From assembly GCF_034313845.1 (NCBI RefSeq), contig NZ_JAVIWN010000004.1: a stretch of DNA of 64,000 nucleotides. One strand, 5' to 3'. Below the pieces are notes generated by a model that made no database searches, was not told where the DNA came from, and worked only from the letters and a program-made list of their open reading frames with translations. Positions within the stretch are counted from its first letter, which is position 1; the number at the start of each line of letters is the position of its first letter. The translations under genes were made by a program, and so were the position numbers. Below, in pieces: positions 26,298-35,313 of the stretch. This stretch comes from Actimicrobium sp034313845. GTDB lineage: Bacteria > Pseudomonadota > Gammaproteobacteria > Burkholderiales > Burkholderiaceae_D.

Positions 26298-27391
26298 CTT
26301 TTTCCGTATTTCCCCAACACGTACTGCGTAGTACCACGCTCGCCCTTTCTCTCACCCTCGGTGTTGCCTGCGCCTCGGCAGCCGAACCGGAGCGCTCTGC
26401 CAGTGCGCGCACAGGTCAGTTGGCCGATTTTTCGCGATGGCAAGAAGTCGGTGACTTCATTGACCTGATGGTGACGCGCCATGGATTCGATCGTACTGCC
26501 CTGGAAGAATTGTTTCGACAGACTGCCTACATCGAACGCACCGTCCAGCTAATGAAGCCTGCACCGGCAAGCCGGCCAAAAAACTGGAAGGCGTATCGGG
26601 CCCGTTTTGTCGAACCGGTTCGCATCAATGGTGGCGTGCGTTTCTGGAATGAGAACGCCGAGGCGCTGGCGCGTGCCGAATCGCAATTTGGCGTGCCGGC
26701 TGAAATCATCGTTGCGATCATTGGTGTCGAAACACTCTACGGCCGCTATACCGGCAACTTCCGCGTCATGGATGTGATTACGACGCTGGCCTTCGATTAT
26801 CCGGATACCCCGACGCGCACGGCGCGGATGGCGTATTTTCGCGGCGAACTCGAAAACACACTGCTCTACGCACGGGATTCGAAGATCGATCCGTTGAGCC
26901 TGACCGGCTCGTACGCTGGTGCCATCGGCTGGCCCCAGTTCATGCCTGGCAGCATTCGCGGCTATGCCGTCGATTTCGACGGAGACGGCAAAATCGATTT
27001 GCGCAATTCGCCGGCAGATGCGATTGGCAGCGTCGCCAGTTTTCTGGTCAAGCATGGCTGGCGCCGTGGCGAGCCGATCGTCTTTCCGGCTTCAGTGAGT
27101 GCCAAAGACGGTGCTGGCGCGCAAGCCTGGGATAGTTTCATCAACCAGGGACTGGAGGCCAAGTTCAGCGTCACTGATCTCAAGGCGGCGGGCGTGCTGC
27201 CCACAACACCGCTCCCGGACAACATGCTGTTCGGATTGGTTGACTTGCAGAATGGCGACGAAGCGCCAGAATTCTGGCTCGGTGCCGCAAACTTCTTTGC
27301 CATCACGATGTACAACCGCAGCTTCTTTTATGCGATGTCGGTAGTCGACCTGAGTCGCTCGGTGCGTTCTGCCCGGGCCATTAACCCTTGA
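26294..27391 (+). CDS. mltB: membrane-bound lytic murein transglycosylase B family
   Basis: A glycan-strand lytic transglycosylase of the MltB/SltB family. The signal sequence ends at ACASAAEP. The catalytic glutamate is in IIGVETLYGRYTGNFRV; GAIGWPQFMPGSIRGYAVD and DLRNSPADAIGSVA are family stretches. 365 residues. Its ATG overlaps the stop of the transglutaminase gene (ATGA), completing the moxR-DUF58-tgpA-mltB unit. No lipobox is visible in the signal peptide, so it is probably soluble in the periplasm. Confidence 0.92.
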   Translation: MTFSVFPQHVLRSTTLALSLTLGVACASAAEPERSASARTGQLADFSRWQEVGDFIDLMVTRHGFDRTALEELFRQTAYIERTVQLMKPAPASRPKNWKAYRARFVEPVRINGGVRFWNENAEALARAESQFGVPAEIIVAIIGVETLYGRYTGNFRVMDVITTLAFDYPDTPTRTARMAYFRGELENTLLYARDSKIDPLSLTGSYAGAIGWPQFMPGSIRGYAVDFDGDGKIDLRNSPADAIGSVASFLVKHGWRRGEPIVFPASVSAKDGAGAQAWDSFINQGLEAKFSVTDLKAAGVLPTTPLPDNMLFGLVDLQNGDEAPEFWLGAANFFAITMYNRSFFYAMSVVDLSRSVRSARAINP

Positions 27392-27917
27392 GCAGGGTCA
27401 GGTCGATCTGCAGGGTCTCGCCATTACCGCTGACCCAGACCTCTCCGTCCTGCATCGTGTATTGCAATTGCATGTTGCGCTGTGCCAGCTTGGCCATTTC
27501 CAGGCTGCTGGACGGCGACAAGTTGATGACCTCGAGGTTACGTGCCCGGTCGACCCGGCTGCCGATCTGGTTCCACCAGATCGGGCTGCTGTAACTGTAG
27601 CTGTAGATCTTGACCTTATCGGCGCGACCGCAGGCTTTCAGGATACGGCGGTCATCCGGTTGCCCGACATCAATCCAGAGGTCAATCGCGCCGGTCAGGT
27701 CTTTTTGCCAGATATCCGGTTCGTCCGCATCCGCAATCCCCTTGGCAAACACCAGTGCTTCATGGGCATGGCGCGCAAATGCCAGCAAGCGCACCATCAT
27801 TCGTTCGTCGGTTTCGGATGGGTGACGCGCGATGGTCAGTACATGGTTCTGGTAATAATGCCGATCCATATCGGCGATCTGGATATCTGCTTTGTAAATG
27901 GTTGCCTTGATTGCCAT
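27381..27917 (-). CDS. yaeQ: YaeQ family protein
   Basis: YaeQ proteins have a PD-(D/E)XK-nuclease-like fold and unknown function. The N-terminus AIKATIYKADIQIADMDRHYY and the stretches ARHPSETDERMMVRLLAFA and DLTGAIDLWIDVGQPD are typical. The start at 27917 gives the standard 178 residues. It converges with mltB; the last 11 bp overlap. Confidence 0.93.
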   Translation of the reverse strand: MAIKATIYKADIQIADMDRHYYQNHVLTIARHPSETDERMMVRLLAFARHAHEALVFAKGIADADEPDIWQKDLTGAIDLWIDVGQPDDRRILKACGRADKVKIYSYSYSSPIWWNQIGSRVDRARNLEVINLSPSSSLEMAKLAQRNMQLQYTMQDGEVWVSGNGETLQIDLTLLKG

Positions 27918-28056
27918 TGCGGGGTGGTTTTCCTGATGCGATAGGTGAATGGTTGCGCGAATGCGGTTGTGAAGCATAGCTGATCACACTCAACAGCAGC
28001 GTAAAAGATGGTGCCGTCGCCTATAATGGCGACCCGATTCCCGACCACGCGCCACC

Positions 28057-28665
28057 ATGCCTTCTACTGTAGCCGACCCAACCCTGTTCATCAGTGCAAC
28101 CCGCACCTGGCTGGAACGCGCGGTAATTGGCCTGAACCTGTGCCCGTTCGCCAAAGCTGTTCATAGTCGCAACCAGATCCGCTTTCAGGTCAGTAACGCA
28201 ACGACGACGTCGGCGCTCCTGGCGGACCTGGCAGAAGAAATGCGGATGCTGTCAGAAAGCGATCCCGAGATCATCGACACCACGTTGCTGATTCACCCCC
28301 ACCTGCTTGCCGACTTCCTCGACTATAACGATTTCCTTGATCTGGCCGACCAGGCGCTGGAGGACTTGCAGCTTGATGGCATCTTGCAGATCGCCAGCTT
28401 TCATCCGCACTATCAATTCGCAGGGACGCGCCCCGACGATATCGAGAATTACACCAATCGGTCGCCTTACCCGACATTGCATCTGCTGCGTGAAAACAGC
28501 ATCGACCGTGCCGTAGAAACATTCCCGGATGCAGCCAGTATTTTTGAACGTAATATCGCGACATTGCACGGACTCGGCCATGCCGGTTGGCGGGCGTTGA
28601 ACCTGGACTCCATAGAAACAGGCAACACTGACGACCAAAAGCCAGTCGACCAATCAGATGGGTAA
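28057..28665 (+). CDS. DUF1415 family protein
   Basis: Family features are WLERAVIGLNLCPFAKAV near the N-terminus, TTLLIHP, and IASFHPHYQFAGT followed by NRSPYPTLHLLRE. 202 residues. No function is established for the family. Confidence 0.9.
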   Translation: MPSTVADPTLFISATRTWLERAVIGLNLCPFAKAVHSRNQIRFQVSNATTTSALLADLAEEMRMLSESDPEIIDTTLLIHPHLLADFLDYNDFLDLADQALEDLQLDGILQIASFHPHYQFAGTRPDDIENYTNRSPYPTLHLLRENSIDRAVETFPDAASIFERNIATLHGLGHAGWRALNLDSIETGNTDDQKPVDQSDG

Positions 28666-29064
28666 CGGAAGTCGACGGCACGACTCATCCCATTGAGCAT
28701 TATCAAAATATCATCATGGCGACTGAATAAACTTGATGACACGTGAAATGAAGTGTCGATGGGTAATTCAATTCATTACTACCAGGCTACCGCGCGGAAA
28801 TAATGAGGAAACAAACCGGGAAGAACCTCTGCCCTTCTTAAATTCGCAACTTCCAGCAGGTCTTGCGCATTGATTTTTGCATTTTCGTGTCCATGTGGGT
28901 TGTACTGCCAGCTGTTATTACAAGCGCTGGTAACCCGCCAAAAAAAATGCGAGCGCAATTGCAACTGTATGAATTCGATGTAGTCCAAGCATTTATTGCT
29001 AATAAACCACAGACGACGCATTTTTCCTTGTACACTTAACTTGCCCTATGGAATTATTTAGATT
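28666..29064. other. 399-bp gap; one doubtful small minus-strand frame
   Basis: No recognisable gene. A minus-strand frame at 28779-29021 (80 residues, starting MRRLWFISNKC with AAGGA before it) is possible but matches nothing I know and has unusual composition, so I do not call it a gene. Confidence 0.5.
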
Positions 29065-29409
29065 ATGACCACTCAGTTAGAACACACCATGTCCAGTAAC
29101 CGGCTTTCAGATCTCCTAGCGTACGACCCGAACAACCTGCTTGATTCGTTAATCAGCAAGTTGAACCTTAAAAACGATGCGGCGCTTTCGCGTGCGCTGG
29201 AAGTGGCACCTCCCGTTATTAGCAAGATTCGCCATCGCCGTCTGCCGGTCGGTGCCTCGCTGCTGATCCGCATGCACGAAGTCAGCGATCTCAGCATCCG
29301 CGACCTGCGCGTTCTCATGGGCGATCGGCGTGACAAGTTCCGCATTAGCGACAAGCAATTCAAGCCAAAGGATGGAACGTCTGGTGGCCAGGACGATTCA
29401 CAAGACTGA
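29065..29409 (+). CDS. small helix-turn-helix (XRE-like) protein
   Basis: A 114-residue protein. Residues about 28-75 (SLISKLNLKNDAALSRALE, VAPPVISKIRHRRLPVG, LIRMHEVSD) read like a phage-repressor-type helix-turn-helix with the recognition helix around VAPPVISKIRH. The tail is polar (KPKDGTSGGQDD). A second ATG at 29089 is possible. It stands alone between DUF1415 and cysM, so targets are unknown. Confidence 0.7.
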   Translation: MTTQLEHTMSSNRLSDLLAYDPNNLLDSLISKLNLKNDAALSRALEVAPPVISKIRHRRLPVGASLLIRMHEVSDLSIRDLRVLMGDRRDKFRISDKQFKPKDGTSGGQDDSQD

Positions 29410-29440
29410 TTTACAAGGCTGAATTACAGGGCTGAATTAC
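29401..29440. repeat. three 13-bp direct repeats after the helix-turn-helix gene
   Basis: CAAGACTGATTTA, CAAGGCTGAATTA and CAGGGCTGAATTA follow one another, overlapping the end of the gene. Small local duplication; no known role. Confidence 0.6.
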
Positions 29441-29449
29441 AAAGCCAAT

Positions 29450-29483
29450 AATCGGGATCCTCTTTTCAGATGATCCCTTTTTG
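29450..29483 (+). terminator. terminator of the helix-turn-helix gene
   Basis: GGGATC (29454-29459) pairs with GATCCC (29472-29477), followed by T5. Confidence 0.7.
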
Positions 29484-29530
29484 GTTTGCCCTCCGGTCAG
29501 GCCAGCGCGAACCAGCATGGGCACGGCACC

Positions 29531-30433
29531 TCAGGCCGGAAATATACCGGTCGACAAGTAGCGATCGCCACGATCACAGACGATGAATACGATCGTCGCA
29601 TTCTCAACGCTCTGAGAAATCCTCAGTGCAACCTCACATGCACCCGCAGCAGACGGGCCGCAAAAAATACCTTCCTCAGCAGCAAGTCGTCTTGCCATTG
29701 TCTCGGCAGATGACTGGCTGACGTTTTCAACCTGGTCGACGCGTGTCCGGTCAAAAATCTTTGGCAGGTAGGCTTCCGGCCATTTTCGAATGCCGGGAAT
29801 CTGCGATCCTTCCTCCGGTTGCGCGCCAACGATCTGGATCGCCGAATTTTTTTCCTTCAAAAATTGCGATACGCCCATGATGGTGCCGGTGGTACCCATC
29901 GCGCTGACGAAGTGTGTGACCTTGCCGTCGGTATCGCGCCAGATTTCCGGGCCTGTCGTCTGATAATGGGCCAATGGATTGTCCGGGTTACCGAACTGAT
30001 CAAGAATCGTGCCCTGACCATCCTTTTGCATTTGTTCAGCCAGATCACGGGCGTATTCCATGCCACCCGTTTTGGGTGTCAGAATAATCTTGGCACCGTA
30101 AGCCGCCATGCTTTGCTTGCGTTCCTCGCTGAGGTTTTCGGGCATCAGCAAGATCATTTTGTAGCCGCGCATTGCAGCGACCATCGCCAGTGCAATTCCG
30201 GTATTGCCGCTGGTTGCTTCAATCAGCGTATCGCCCGGCTTGATGACGCCACGCTCTTCGGCATGCAGGATCATCGAGTGTGCAGCACGGTCCTTGACCG
30301 ACCCCGCCGGATTATTGCCTTCTAGCTTGCCGAGGATGATGTTGTTACGCTGCGCGACGCTGTCGCCACCGATACGCGTGAGCTGGATTAGCGGCGTGTT
30401 GCCAATCGTGTCTTCTAAAGTCAGGTAAGCCAT
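29531..30433 (-). CDS. cysM: cysteine synthase B
   Basis: A PLP enzyme making cysteine from O-acetylserine (CysM can also use thiosulfate). The PLP lysine is in NPAGSVKDRAA, the substrate loop is EATSGNTGIAL, and the phosphate loop is GTTGTIMG. The start at 30433 gives MAYLTLEDTIGNTPLIQL, the usual N-terminus (300 residues); a start 18 bp upstream is also in frame. In Burkholderiales cysM commonly closes the heptose/LPS gene group seen here. Confidence 0.95.
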   Translation of the reverse strand: MAYLTLEDTIGNTPLIQLTRIGGDSVAQRNNIILGKLEGNNPAGSVKDRAAHSMILHAEERGVIKPGDTLIEATSGNTGIALAMVAAMRGYKMILLMPENLSEERKQSMAAYGAKIILTPKTGGMEYARDLAEQMQKDGQGTILDQFGNPDNPLAHYQTTGPEIWRDTDGKVTHFVSAMGTTGTIMGVSQFLKEKNSAIQIVGAQPEEGSQIPGIRKWPEAYLPKIFDRTRVDQVENVSQSSAETMARRLAAEEGIFCGPSAAGACEVALRISQSVENATIVFIVCDRGDRYLSTGIFPA

Positions 30434-30523
30434 GGTATCCAGTCGCGTCAAGTTAAGCCGGTCATTCTAAACGCAGAAGTATCAGCGCGTCCTGATGACC
30501 GGCATCACCGCAACGGCAAGCAG

Positions 30524-30826
30524 TTATTTCGCCGGCTCCGTGGCCTTGCGGGGATTGCCGTCCACGGTCAAACCGGCATCGGAAAGCCGGACTGCACTTT
30601 TTTTCTTGATACCTTTGACGCGCTGCTCGAGGTCTGCCCAACTCTTGAATTTCCCGCTTTTCTGGCGCTCATCGAGGATGGCTTGCGACATGCGCGGTCC
30701 GATACCCTTGATACCGTCGAGCGCGGCCTGATCAGCCTGATTGACATCGACACTGGCTGCCGCATGACAGGAACTGGCAAGCAACAGCGCGCTTGCGATT
30801 GCCAGTAAACATTTTTTGATCATCAA
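30524..30826 (-). CDS. ComEA-like helix-hairpin-helix protein
   Basis: A small exported DNA-binding protein: signal peptide KKCLLAIASALLLASSCHA, then a double helix-hairpin-helix (VDVNQADQAALDGIKGIGP and FKSWADLEQRVKGIKKKSA). By family, ComEA binds incoming DNA in the periplasm during natural transformation, but no other competence genes are adjacent. 100 residues (or 99 from the second ATG). Confidence 0.88.
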   Translation of the reverse strand: MMIKKCLLAIASALLLASSCHAAASVDVNQADQAALDGIKGIGPRMSQAILDERQKSGKFKSWADLEQRVKGIKKKSAVRLSDAGLTVDGNPRKATEPAK

Positions 30827-30943
30827 CTTCCCCTGTTCTAACGTGGTTGAATTATTGAAGAAGCAGTATTCAACAAGCCAGGAAGAACAGGTCGCTTTTG
30901 GTGTTCTGCTGCTATCGGCATCACACCAATTACTTGTCTTGCG

Positions 30944-31873
30944 TTAGCCAAACAACTCTTCGCTGGTAACCGTCGCCGTTCCGAGCTTGCCAACGACAAT
31001 ACCCCCCGCTTTGTTAGCCAGCAGGACCGCTTCCGACAGGGTTTTCCCTGCACCGAGCATCGCCGCCATCGTGGCAATGACGGTATCGCCAGCACCCGAG
31101 ACGTCATAGACCTCCCTGGTCATCGCGGGTGTGTGCAGTACTTCGGTGTCCGTGTACAGAGTCATGCCCTCTTCAGATCGCGTCAGTAGCAAGGCCTCCA
31201 ACCTGAGTGACTGGCGCAATTGCTGCGCCTTCGCGGTCAGTTCACTTTCATCGCGCCAACTGCCAACAACGCGCCTGAATTCGGATTTATTCGGGGTGAG
31301 CAGCGAAGCGCCTGCATAACGCGAAAAATCATCACCCTTCGGATCAACCAGCGTGCGCTTGCCGAGTCGTACCGCCGACGCAATCATCTCGGCGACATTG
31401 ACCAGGCTGCCTTTGGCATAGTCAGACAGCACGATGACATCGTATTGTGGCAACAGCGCGTTGTACTGCGTCAGTTTGTCGCGCAAGACGATATCGGTCG
31501 GGGCTTCCTCGAAATCGATTCGCAGCAATTGCTGTTGCCTGCCAATCACGCGCAATTTGATGATGGTCGAGATGGCCGGATCACGATTCAGAAAGCAACC
31601 GATCTTCAATTCGGCCAATTGCAGCGCGATCGTATCTGCCGCCTCGTCCTGTCCGACCACACCAAGCAAACCGACCTGCGCACCCAGCATGGCGGCATTG
31701 CGTGCCACGTTGGCAGCACCACCCAGACGTTCTTCGCGCCGCTCGACGCGCACGATGGGCACCGGTGCTTCCGGTGAAATCCGGCTGACCTCGCCGAACC
31801 AGTAACGATCGAGCATGATGTCGCCCACCACCAGAATGCGACTGGCAGCCAAGGCGTTCGGGTGCGCGGTCAT
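30944..31873 (-). CDS. rfaE1: D-glycero-beta-D-manno-heptose-7-phosphate kinase
   Basis: A PfkB-family sugar kinase that makes heptose 1,7-bisphosphate for lipopolysaccharide core. N-terminal VVGDIMLDRYWFGEVSRISPEAPVP is diagnostic of the HldE/RfaE domain I; the ATP-site motif is DVSGAGDTV near the C-terminus. 309 residues, so only the kinase half, without the nucleotidyltransferase of bifunctional HldE. Its start overlaps the ugd stop (ATGA). hldD, often next to it in relatives, is absent here. Confidence 0.93.
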   Translation of the reverse strand: MTAHPNALAASRILVVGDIMLDRYWFGEVSRISPEAPVPIVRVERREERLGGAANVARNAAMLGAQVGLLGVVGQDEAADTIALQLAELKIGCFLNRDPAISTIIKLRVIGRQQQLLRIDFEEAPTDIVLRDKLTQYNALLPQYDVIVLSDYAKGSLVNVAEMIASAVRLGKRTLVDPKGDDFSRYAGASLLTPNKSEFRRVVGSWRDESELTAKAQQLRQSLRLEALLLTRSEEGMTLYTDTEVLHTPAMTREVYDVSGAGDTVIATMAAMLGAGKTLSEAVLLANKAGGIVVGKLGTATVTSEELFG

Positions 31874-33243
31874 GCCTGCGTCAGGACAGAACGGCCAATG
31901 CCGTGATACTCAATGCCCGCAACAACCATCGCCTCCGGCTCGAACAGATTGCGGCCATCGAAGATCACCGGCGTTTTTAATAGCTTTTTCAGGGTTCCAA
32001 AATCAGGACTGCGGAACGCTTTCCATTCGGTAACGATCACCAGTGCATCCGCTTCGTTGAGCGCATCGGTCGGATTGTCACAAAAACGGATGCGTGCCGC
32101 TGCCGCAGCGTCAGCGGCGAAGTCCAGCGCCAGCGCACGTCGTGCCTCGCTCATCGCGACCGGATCGTACACCGCCACGGAAGCGCCACGCGCCAGCAAT
32201 TCAGCGATCAGCACCCGCGACGAGGCTTCGCGCATGTCATCGGTGTTAGGCTTGAAGGCCAGCCCCCAGATGGCAAAGTGCCGTCCGGCCAGGTCAGCAC
32301 CAAATCGACTGACGATCTTGCCACCCAACACGTGTTTCTGACGATCGTTGACGGCTTCGACGGCACGCAGGATCAGCAATTCCTGGCCATGCGCACGGGC
32401 GGTGCGCTCCAGCGCCTGTACGTCTTTCGGGAAACAGGAGCCGCCATATCCGCAACCGGCGTAAAGGAAACTGTAGCCGATACGCGGGTCCGAACCGATG
32501 CCCTGGCGCACCGACTCGATATCAACACCCACGTGGTCCGCCAGATTAGCCAGTTCATTCATGAACGAAATACGCGTCGCCAGCATCGCATTGGCAGCGT
32601 ATTTGGTGAACTCCGCCGAGCGGACGTCCATCCAGAAAGTGCGCTCATGATTGCGATTGAATGGGGCATACAGGTTCTTCATGAGCTGACGCGCCTGCGT
32701 TCCGCCGGGCGTCGAGTCGCAGCCAATGACAATGCGGTCGGGGCGCATGAAGTCTTCGACGGCTGCGCCCTCTTTCAGGAACTCCGGGTTGGAGACGACC
32801 GAAAAAGTAGCCGTGCTATTGCGGTCAGTTAATGCCGCTTGTATCGACTCAGTGACCTTGTCGGCGGTGCCTACGGGGACGGTTGATTTATCAACGATAA
32901 CCTTGAAGCCAGTCATGTGCCGACCGATATTGCGCGCCGCCGCCAGCACATATTGCAGATCGGCAGAACCATCTTCATCCGGCGGCGTGCCGACCGCGAT
33001 GAACTGGATATCACCATGCGCGACACTCGCCGCCACGTCCGTAGAAAATGTCAGCCGTCCGGCAGCGCGATTGCGCGCAACCACATCGGCCAGTCCCGGC
33101 TCGTGAATCGGAATGCCGCCGGCATTGAGCAGGTCGATCTTGCTCTGGTCGACATCAAGACAGAACACATTATTGCCAAGTTCGGCCAGACAGGCCCCCG
33201 TGACAAGGCCAACATAGCCGGTGCCAATTATCGTTATTTTCAT
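31870..33243 (-). CDS. ugd: UDP-glucose 6-dehydrogenase
   Basis: Oxidises UDP-glucose to UDP-glucuronate with two NAD, feeding surface polysaccharide or aminoarabinose synthesis. The Rossmann motif is ITIIGTGYVGLVTGACLAE; the catalytic cysteine is in GYGGSCFPKD; KPNTDDMREA is conserved. 457 residues. It overlaps rfaE1 by 4 bp and follows lapB by 52 bp. Confidence 0.96.
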   Translation of the reverse strand: MKITIIGTGYVGLVTGACLAELGNNVFCLDVDQSKIDLLNAGGIPIHEPGLADVVARNRAAGRLTFSTDVAASVAHGDIQFIAVGTPPDEDGSADLQYVLAAARNIGRHMTGFKVIVDKSTVPVGTADKVTESIQAALTDRNSTATFSVVSNPEFLKEGAAVEDFMRPDRIVIGCDSTPGGTQARQLMKNLYAPFNRNHERTFWMDVRSAEFTKYAANAMLATRISFMNELANLADHVGVDIESVRQGIGSDPRIGYSFLYAGCGYGGSCFPKDVQALERTARAHGQELLILRAVEAVNDRQKHVLGGKIVSRFGADLAGRHFAIWGLAFKPNTDDMREASSRVLIAELLARGASVAVYDPVAMSEARRALALDFAADAAAAARIRFCDNPTDALNEADALVIVTEWKAFRSPDFGTLKKLLKTPVIFDGRNLFEPEAMVVAGIEYHGIGRSVLTQA

Positions 33244-33295
33244 TGCATGGTTCTCGCTGCAAATGCACGCCCGCCGTGACAGGCGCGCCGGTTGG

Positions 33296-34471
33296 TTAGT
33301 TCATCACGTTCAATTCTTCGGTACGGCGCGGCGAATAGGTTTCCCAGCGACTGCAACCCGGACATTGCCAGTAGAACTGGCGTGCCTTGAAGCCGCAATG
33401 ACTACACTGATAACGTGCCAGTTTCTGCGCATAACCATGTACCAGATTCTTGACTAGCGATAACTCGGGCCGCACGCTGGGAGGCGCGTCCATCAGGCGG
33501 GCATCAAGTAACTTGTCGAGCCCCAGCAAGGTCGGCGTGCGACGCAATTCGTCGCTGACCAACTGGTTCGCTGCTTCAACGCCATCGAGCTCCAGCACCG
33601 CCTTGAACACGACCTCCAGCAAATCGATCGACGAGGCGTCGGCCATATACGACTTGAGCAGGTTGGCACCTTCTTGCGCTCGCCCGAGCGTCCGGTAGCC
33701 GTCCATTAACCGCTGCGCCACCAGCGCGACATGCGGCACGCTTTGCTGCTCGACCCGCCGCCAGGCAAGCAACGCTGCTTCGACATCGCCCTTGGCGAGG
33801 AACACGTCGCCAATCAGCAGTGTCGCTCGGACGTTCTTGCGGTCTGCCAGCAAGGCTTTCTCGAGGACTTTCAACGCGGAGTCGGCATGGGTGTGCACCA
33901 GTTCGTCCTGGGCGATTTCGCAATAGAACTGGGCGATCTCTTTTTGCCGACCGCCGGCACCGGACTCTTGCAATGCCGTGGCCGCGTCGATGGCACGCGT
34001 CCATTCTTTTTCACGCTGATAGATCTCGAGCAGTGCGCGGCGGGCTTGTGCGCTGTACTGCGTTTCAACGAGCAGGTTGAAGGTTTCCTCGGCGCGATCG
34101 AGCAAGCCTGCTTTCAGGTAATCCTGTCCAAGTTCGTATTGCGCGTGAACCTGGTGTTCGAGCGGCAGATCGGGACGCGCCAGCAAATTCTGATGCACTC
34201 TGATGGCCCGTTCGGTTTCGCCGCGACGGCGGAACAGGTTACCCAGCGCGAAGTGCAACTCCACTGTTTCGGGGTCAAGCTTGACGATTTCAATGAAGGC
34301 GTCGATAGCTTTGTCAGGTTGCTCGTTGAGCAGGAAATTCAATCCCTTGAAGTAACCGTTCGGCAAGGTGCGCGACTCGGCAATCAGTTGACGGATATCA
34401 ACCCGGGCCGCGATCCAGCCAAGGCCAAAAAAAATCGGAATACCAAGTAACCACCAAATTTCAAATTCCAT
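33296..34471 (-). CDS. lapB: lipopolysaccharide assembly protein LapB
   Basis: An inner-membrane-anchored TPR protein that with FtsH controls LpxC turnover. One N-terminal helix (IWWLLGIPIFFGLGWIAARV), then TPR repeats over about residues 35-330, and a C-terminal rubredoxin-like metal site with paired CSHC and CPGC. 391 residues. lapA lies immediately upstream, as usual. Confidence 0.95.
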   Translation of the reverse strand: MEFEIWWLLGIPIFFGLGWIAARVDIRQLIAESRTLPNGYFKGLNFLLNEQPDKAIDAFIEIVKLDPETVELHFALGNLFRRRGETERAIRVHQNLLARPDLPLEHQVHAQYELGQDYLKAGLLDRAEETFNLLVETQYSAQARRALLEIYQREKEWTRAIDAATALQESGAGGRQKEIAQFYCEIAQDELVHTHADSALKVLEKALLADRKNVRATLLIGDVFLAKGDVEAALLAWRRVEQQSVPHVALVAQRLMDGYRTLGRAQEGANLLKSYMADASSIDLLEVVFKAVLELDGVEAANQLVSDELRRTPTLLGLDKLLDARLMDAPPSVRPELSLVKNLVHGYAQKLARYQCSHCGFKARQFYWQCPGCSRWETYSPRRTEELNVMN

Positions 34472-34517
34472 GTGTTACCAGGACTTTCATGTGTTTGATC
34501 GAGCGTTCGTAAAATAA

Positions 34518-34829
34518 TTAGCTCACAACCGTATCAGGTTGCGGTGGCTGGGACCGTGCTTCACGTACAGTCTTCTGCTCTTGCAACATCGTCGCAATTA
34601 CTTTTTTGTGGCGAGTCAGTTCACGACGATGCCGTACAAAAGACGGCAGCATGCCGAATACGCCGAGGATCGCACCGATGGCAAAAAAACCGAATAACAG
34701 CATGACCAGCGGGCCACGGATTTCATAGCCGAGGAAAAAGTTCAACGCGGCTTCCTGCGTATTCTTCAACGCGAAACCAAAAAACAGCACTGCTACCAGC
34801 ACAGATAAAATTTTAAGCAGGAATTTCAT
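34518..34829 (-). CDS. lapA: lipopolysaccharide assembly protein LapA
   Basis: A small inner-membrane protein with two helices (LLKILSVLVAVLFFGFALKN and VMLLFGFFAIGAILGVFG) and a basic coiled tail. Start at 34829 has AAGGAG upstream; longer frames do not. 103 residues. It is paired with lapB. Confidence 0.92.
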   Translation of the reverse strand: MKFLLKILSVLVAVLFFGFALKNTQEAALNFFLGYEIRGPLVMLLFGFFAIGAILGVFGMLPSFVRHRRELTRHKKVIATMLQEQKTVREARSQPPQPDTVVS

Positions 34830-34942
34830 GTGCCTCTCCTTGTTGGCAAAGCGGATGTTATCAGCCCGTGATGCCCAAACGGTGGAATACGAAACGGTCA
34901 ATTAGTTGCCGTCATCAATTCGGATCGACGAAATTGTACGTG

Positions 34943-34978
34943 AAAAAAAACGGCATCCGAGGATGCCGTTTTATTTTC
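34943..34978 (-). terminator. terminator of rpsA-ihfB
   Basis: On the minus strand: ACGGCATC, loop CTCG, GATGCCGT, then T8. It separates ihfB from lapA-lapB, which must have their own promoter. Confidence 0.92.
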
Positions 34979-34989
34979 ATGCAAACAAT

Positions 34990-35295
34990 TCAGTCCTCGA
35001 TGATCGGTTGCCCGACCATCGCATCAACCCGCTCACGCAATTCCTTGCCAGGCTTGAAGTGCGGCACCCGTTTTTCGGGAACCATCACCTTTTCACCCGA
35101 CTTCGGGTTACGTCCAATCCGAGGCGGCCGACTGTTCAATGAAAAACTGCCGAACCCGCGTATCTCGATGCGCTGGCCTGAGGCCAGCGCATCGGTCATT
35201 GCGTCGAGAATTGTCTTGACCGCGTAGTCCGCATCTTTTGCTACCAGCTGCGGGTACCGTTCGGCCAAGCGAGCGATAAGTTCCGACTTAGTCAT
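34990..35295 (-). CDS. ihfB: integration host factor subunit beta
   Basis: A small DNA-bending protein that pairs with IhfA. TKSELIARLAERY, RIEIRGFGSFSLN, the beta-arm RPPRIGRNPKSGEKV and VPHFKPGKELRERV are diagnostic. 101 residues. It follows rpsA closely, the standard gammaproteobacterial/betaproteobacterial order. Confidence 0.97.
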   Translation of the reverse strand: MTKSELIARLAERYPQLVAKDADYAVKTILDAMTDALASGQRIEIRGFGSFSLNSRPPRIGRNPKSGEKVMVPEKRVPHFKPGKELRERVDAMVGQPIIED

Positions 35296-35313
35296 TTACA
35301 AGCGCGGCAACAA

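Noticed and set aside
22365..27391. The MoxR-DUF58-transglutaminase run as a phage-defence island
   Set aside because: This gene set is a common chromosomal cell-envelope unit in Gram-negative bacteria and lacks nuclease or effector genes.
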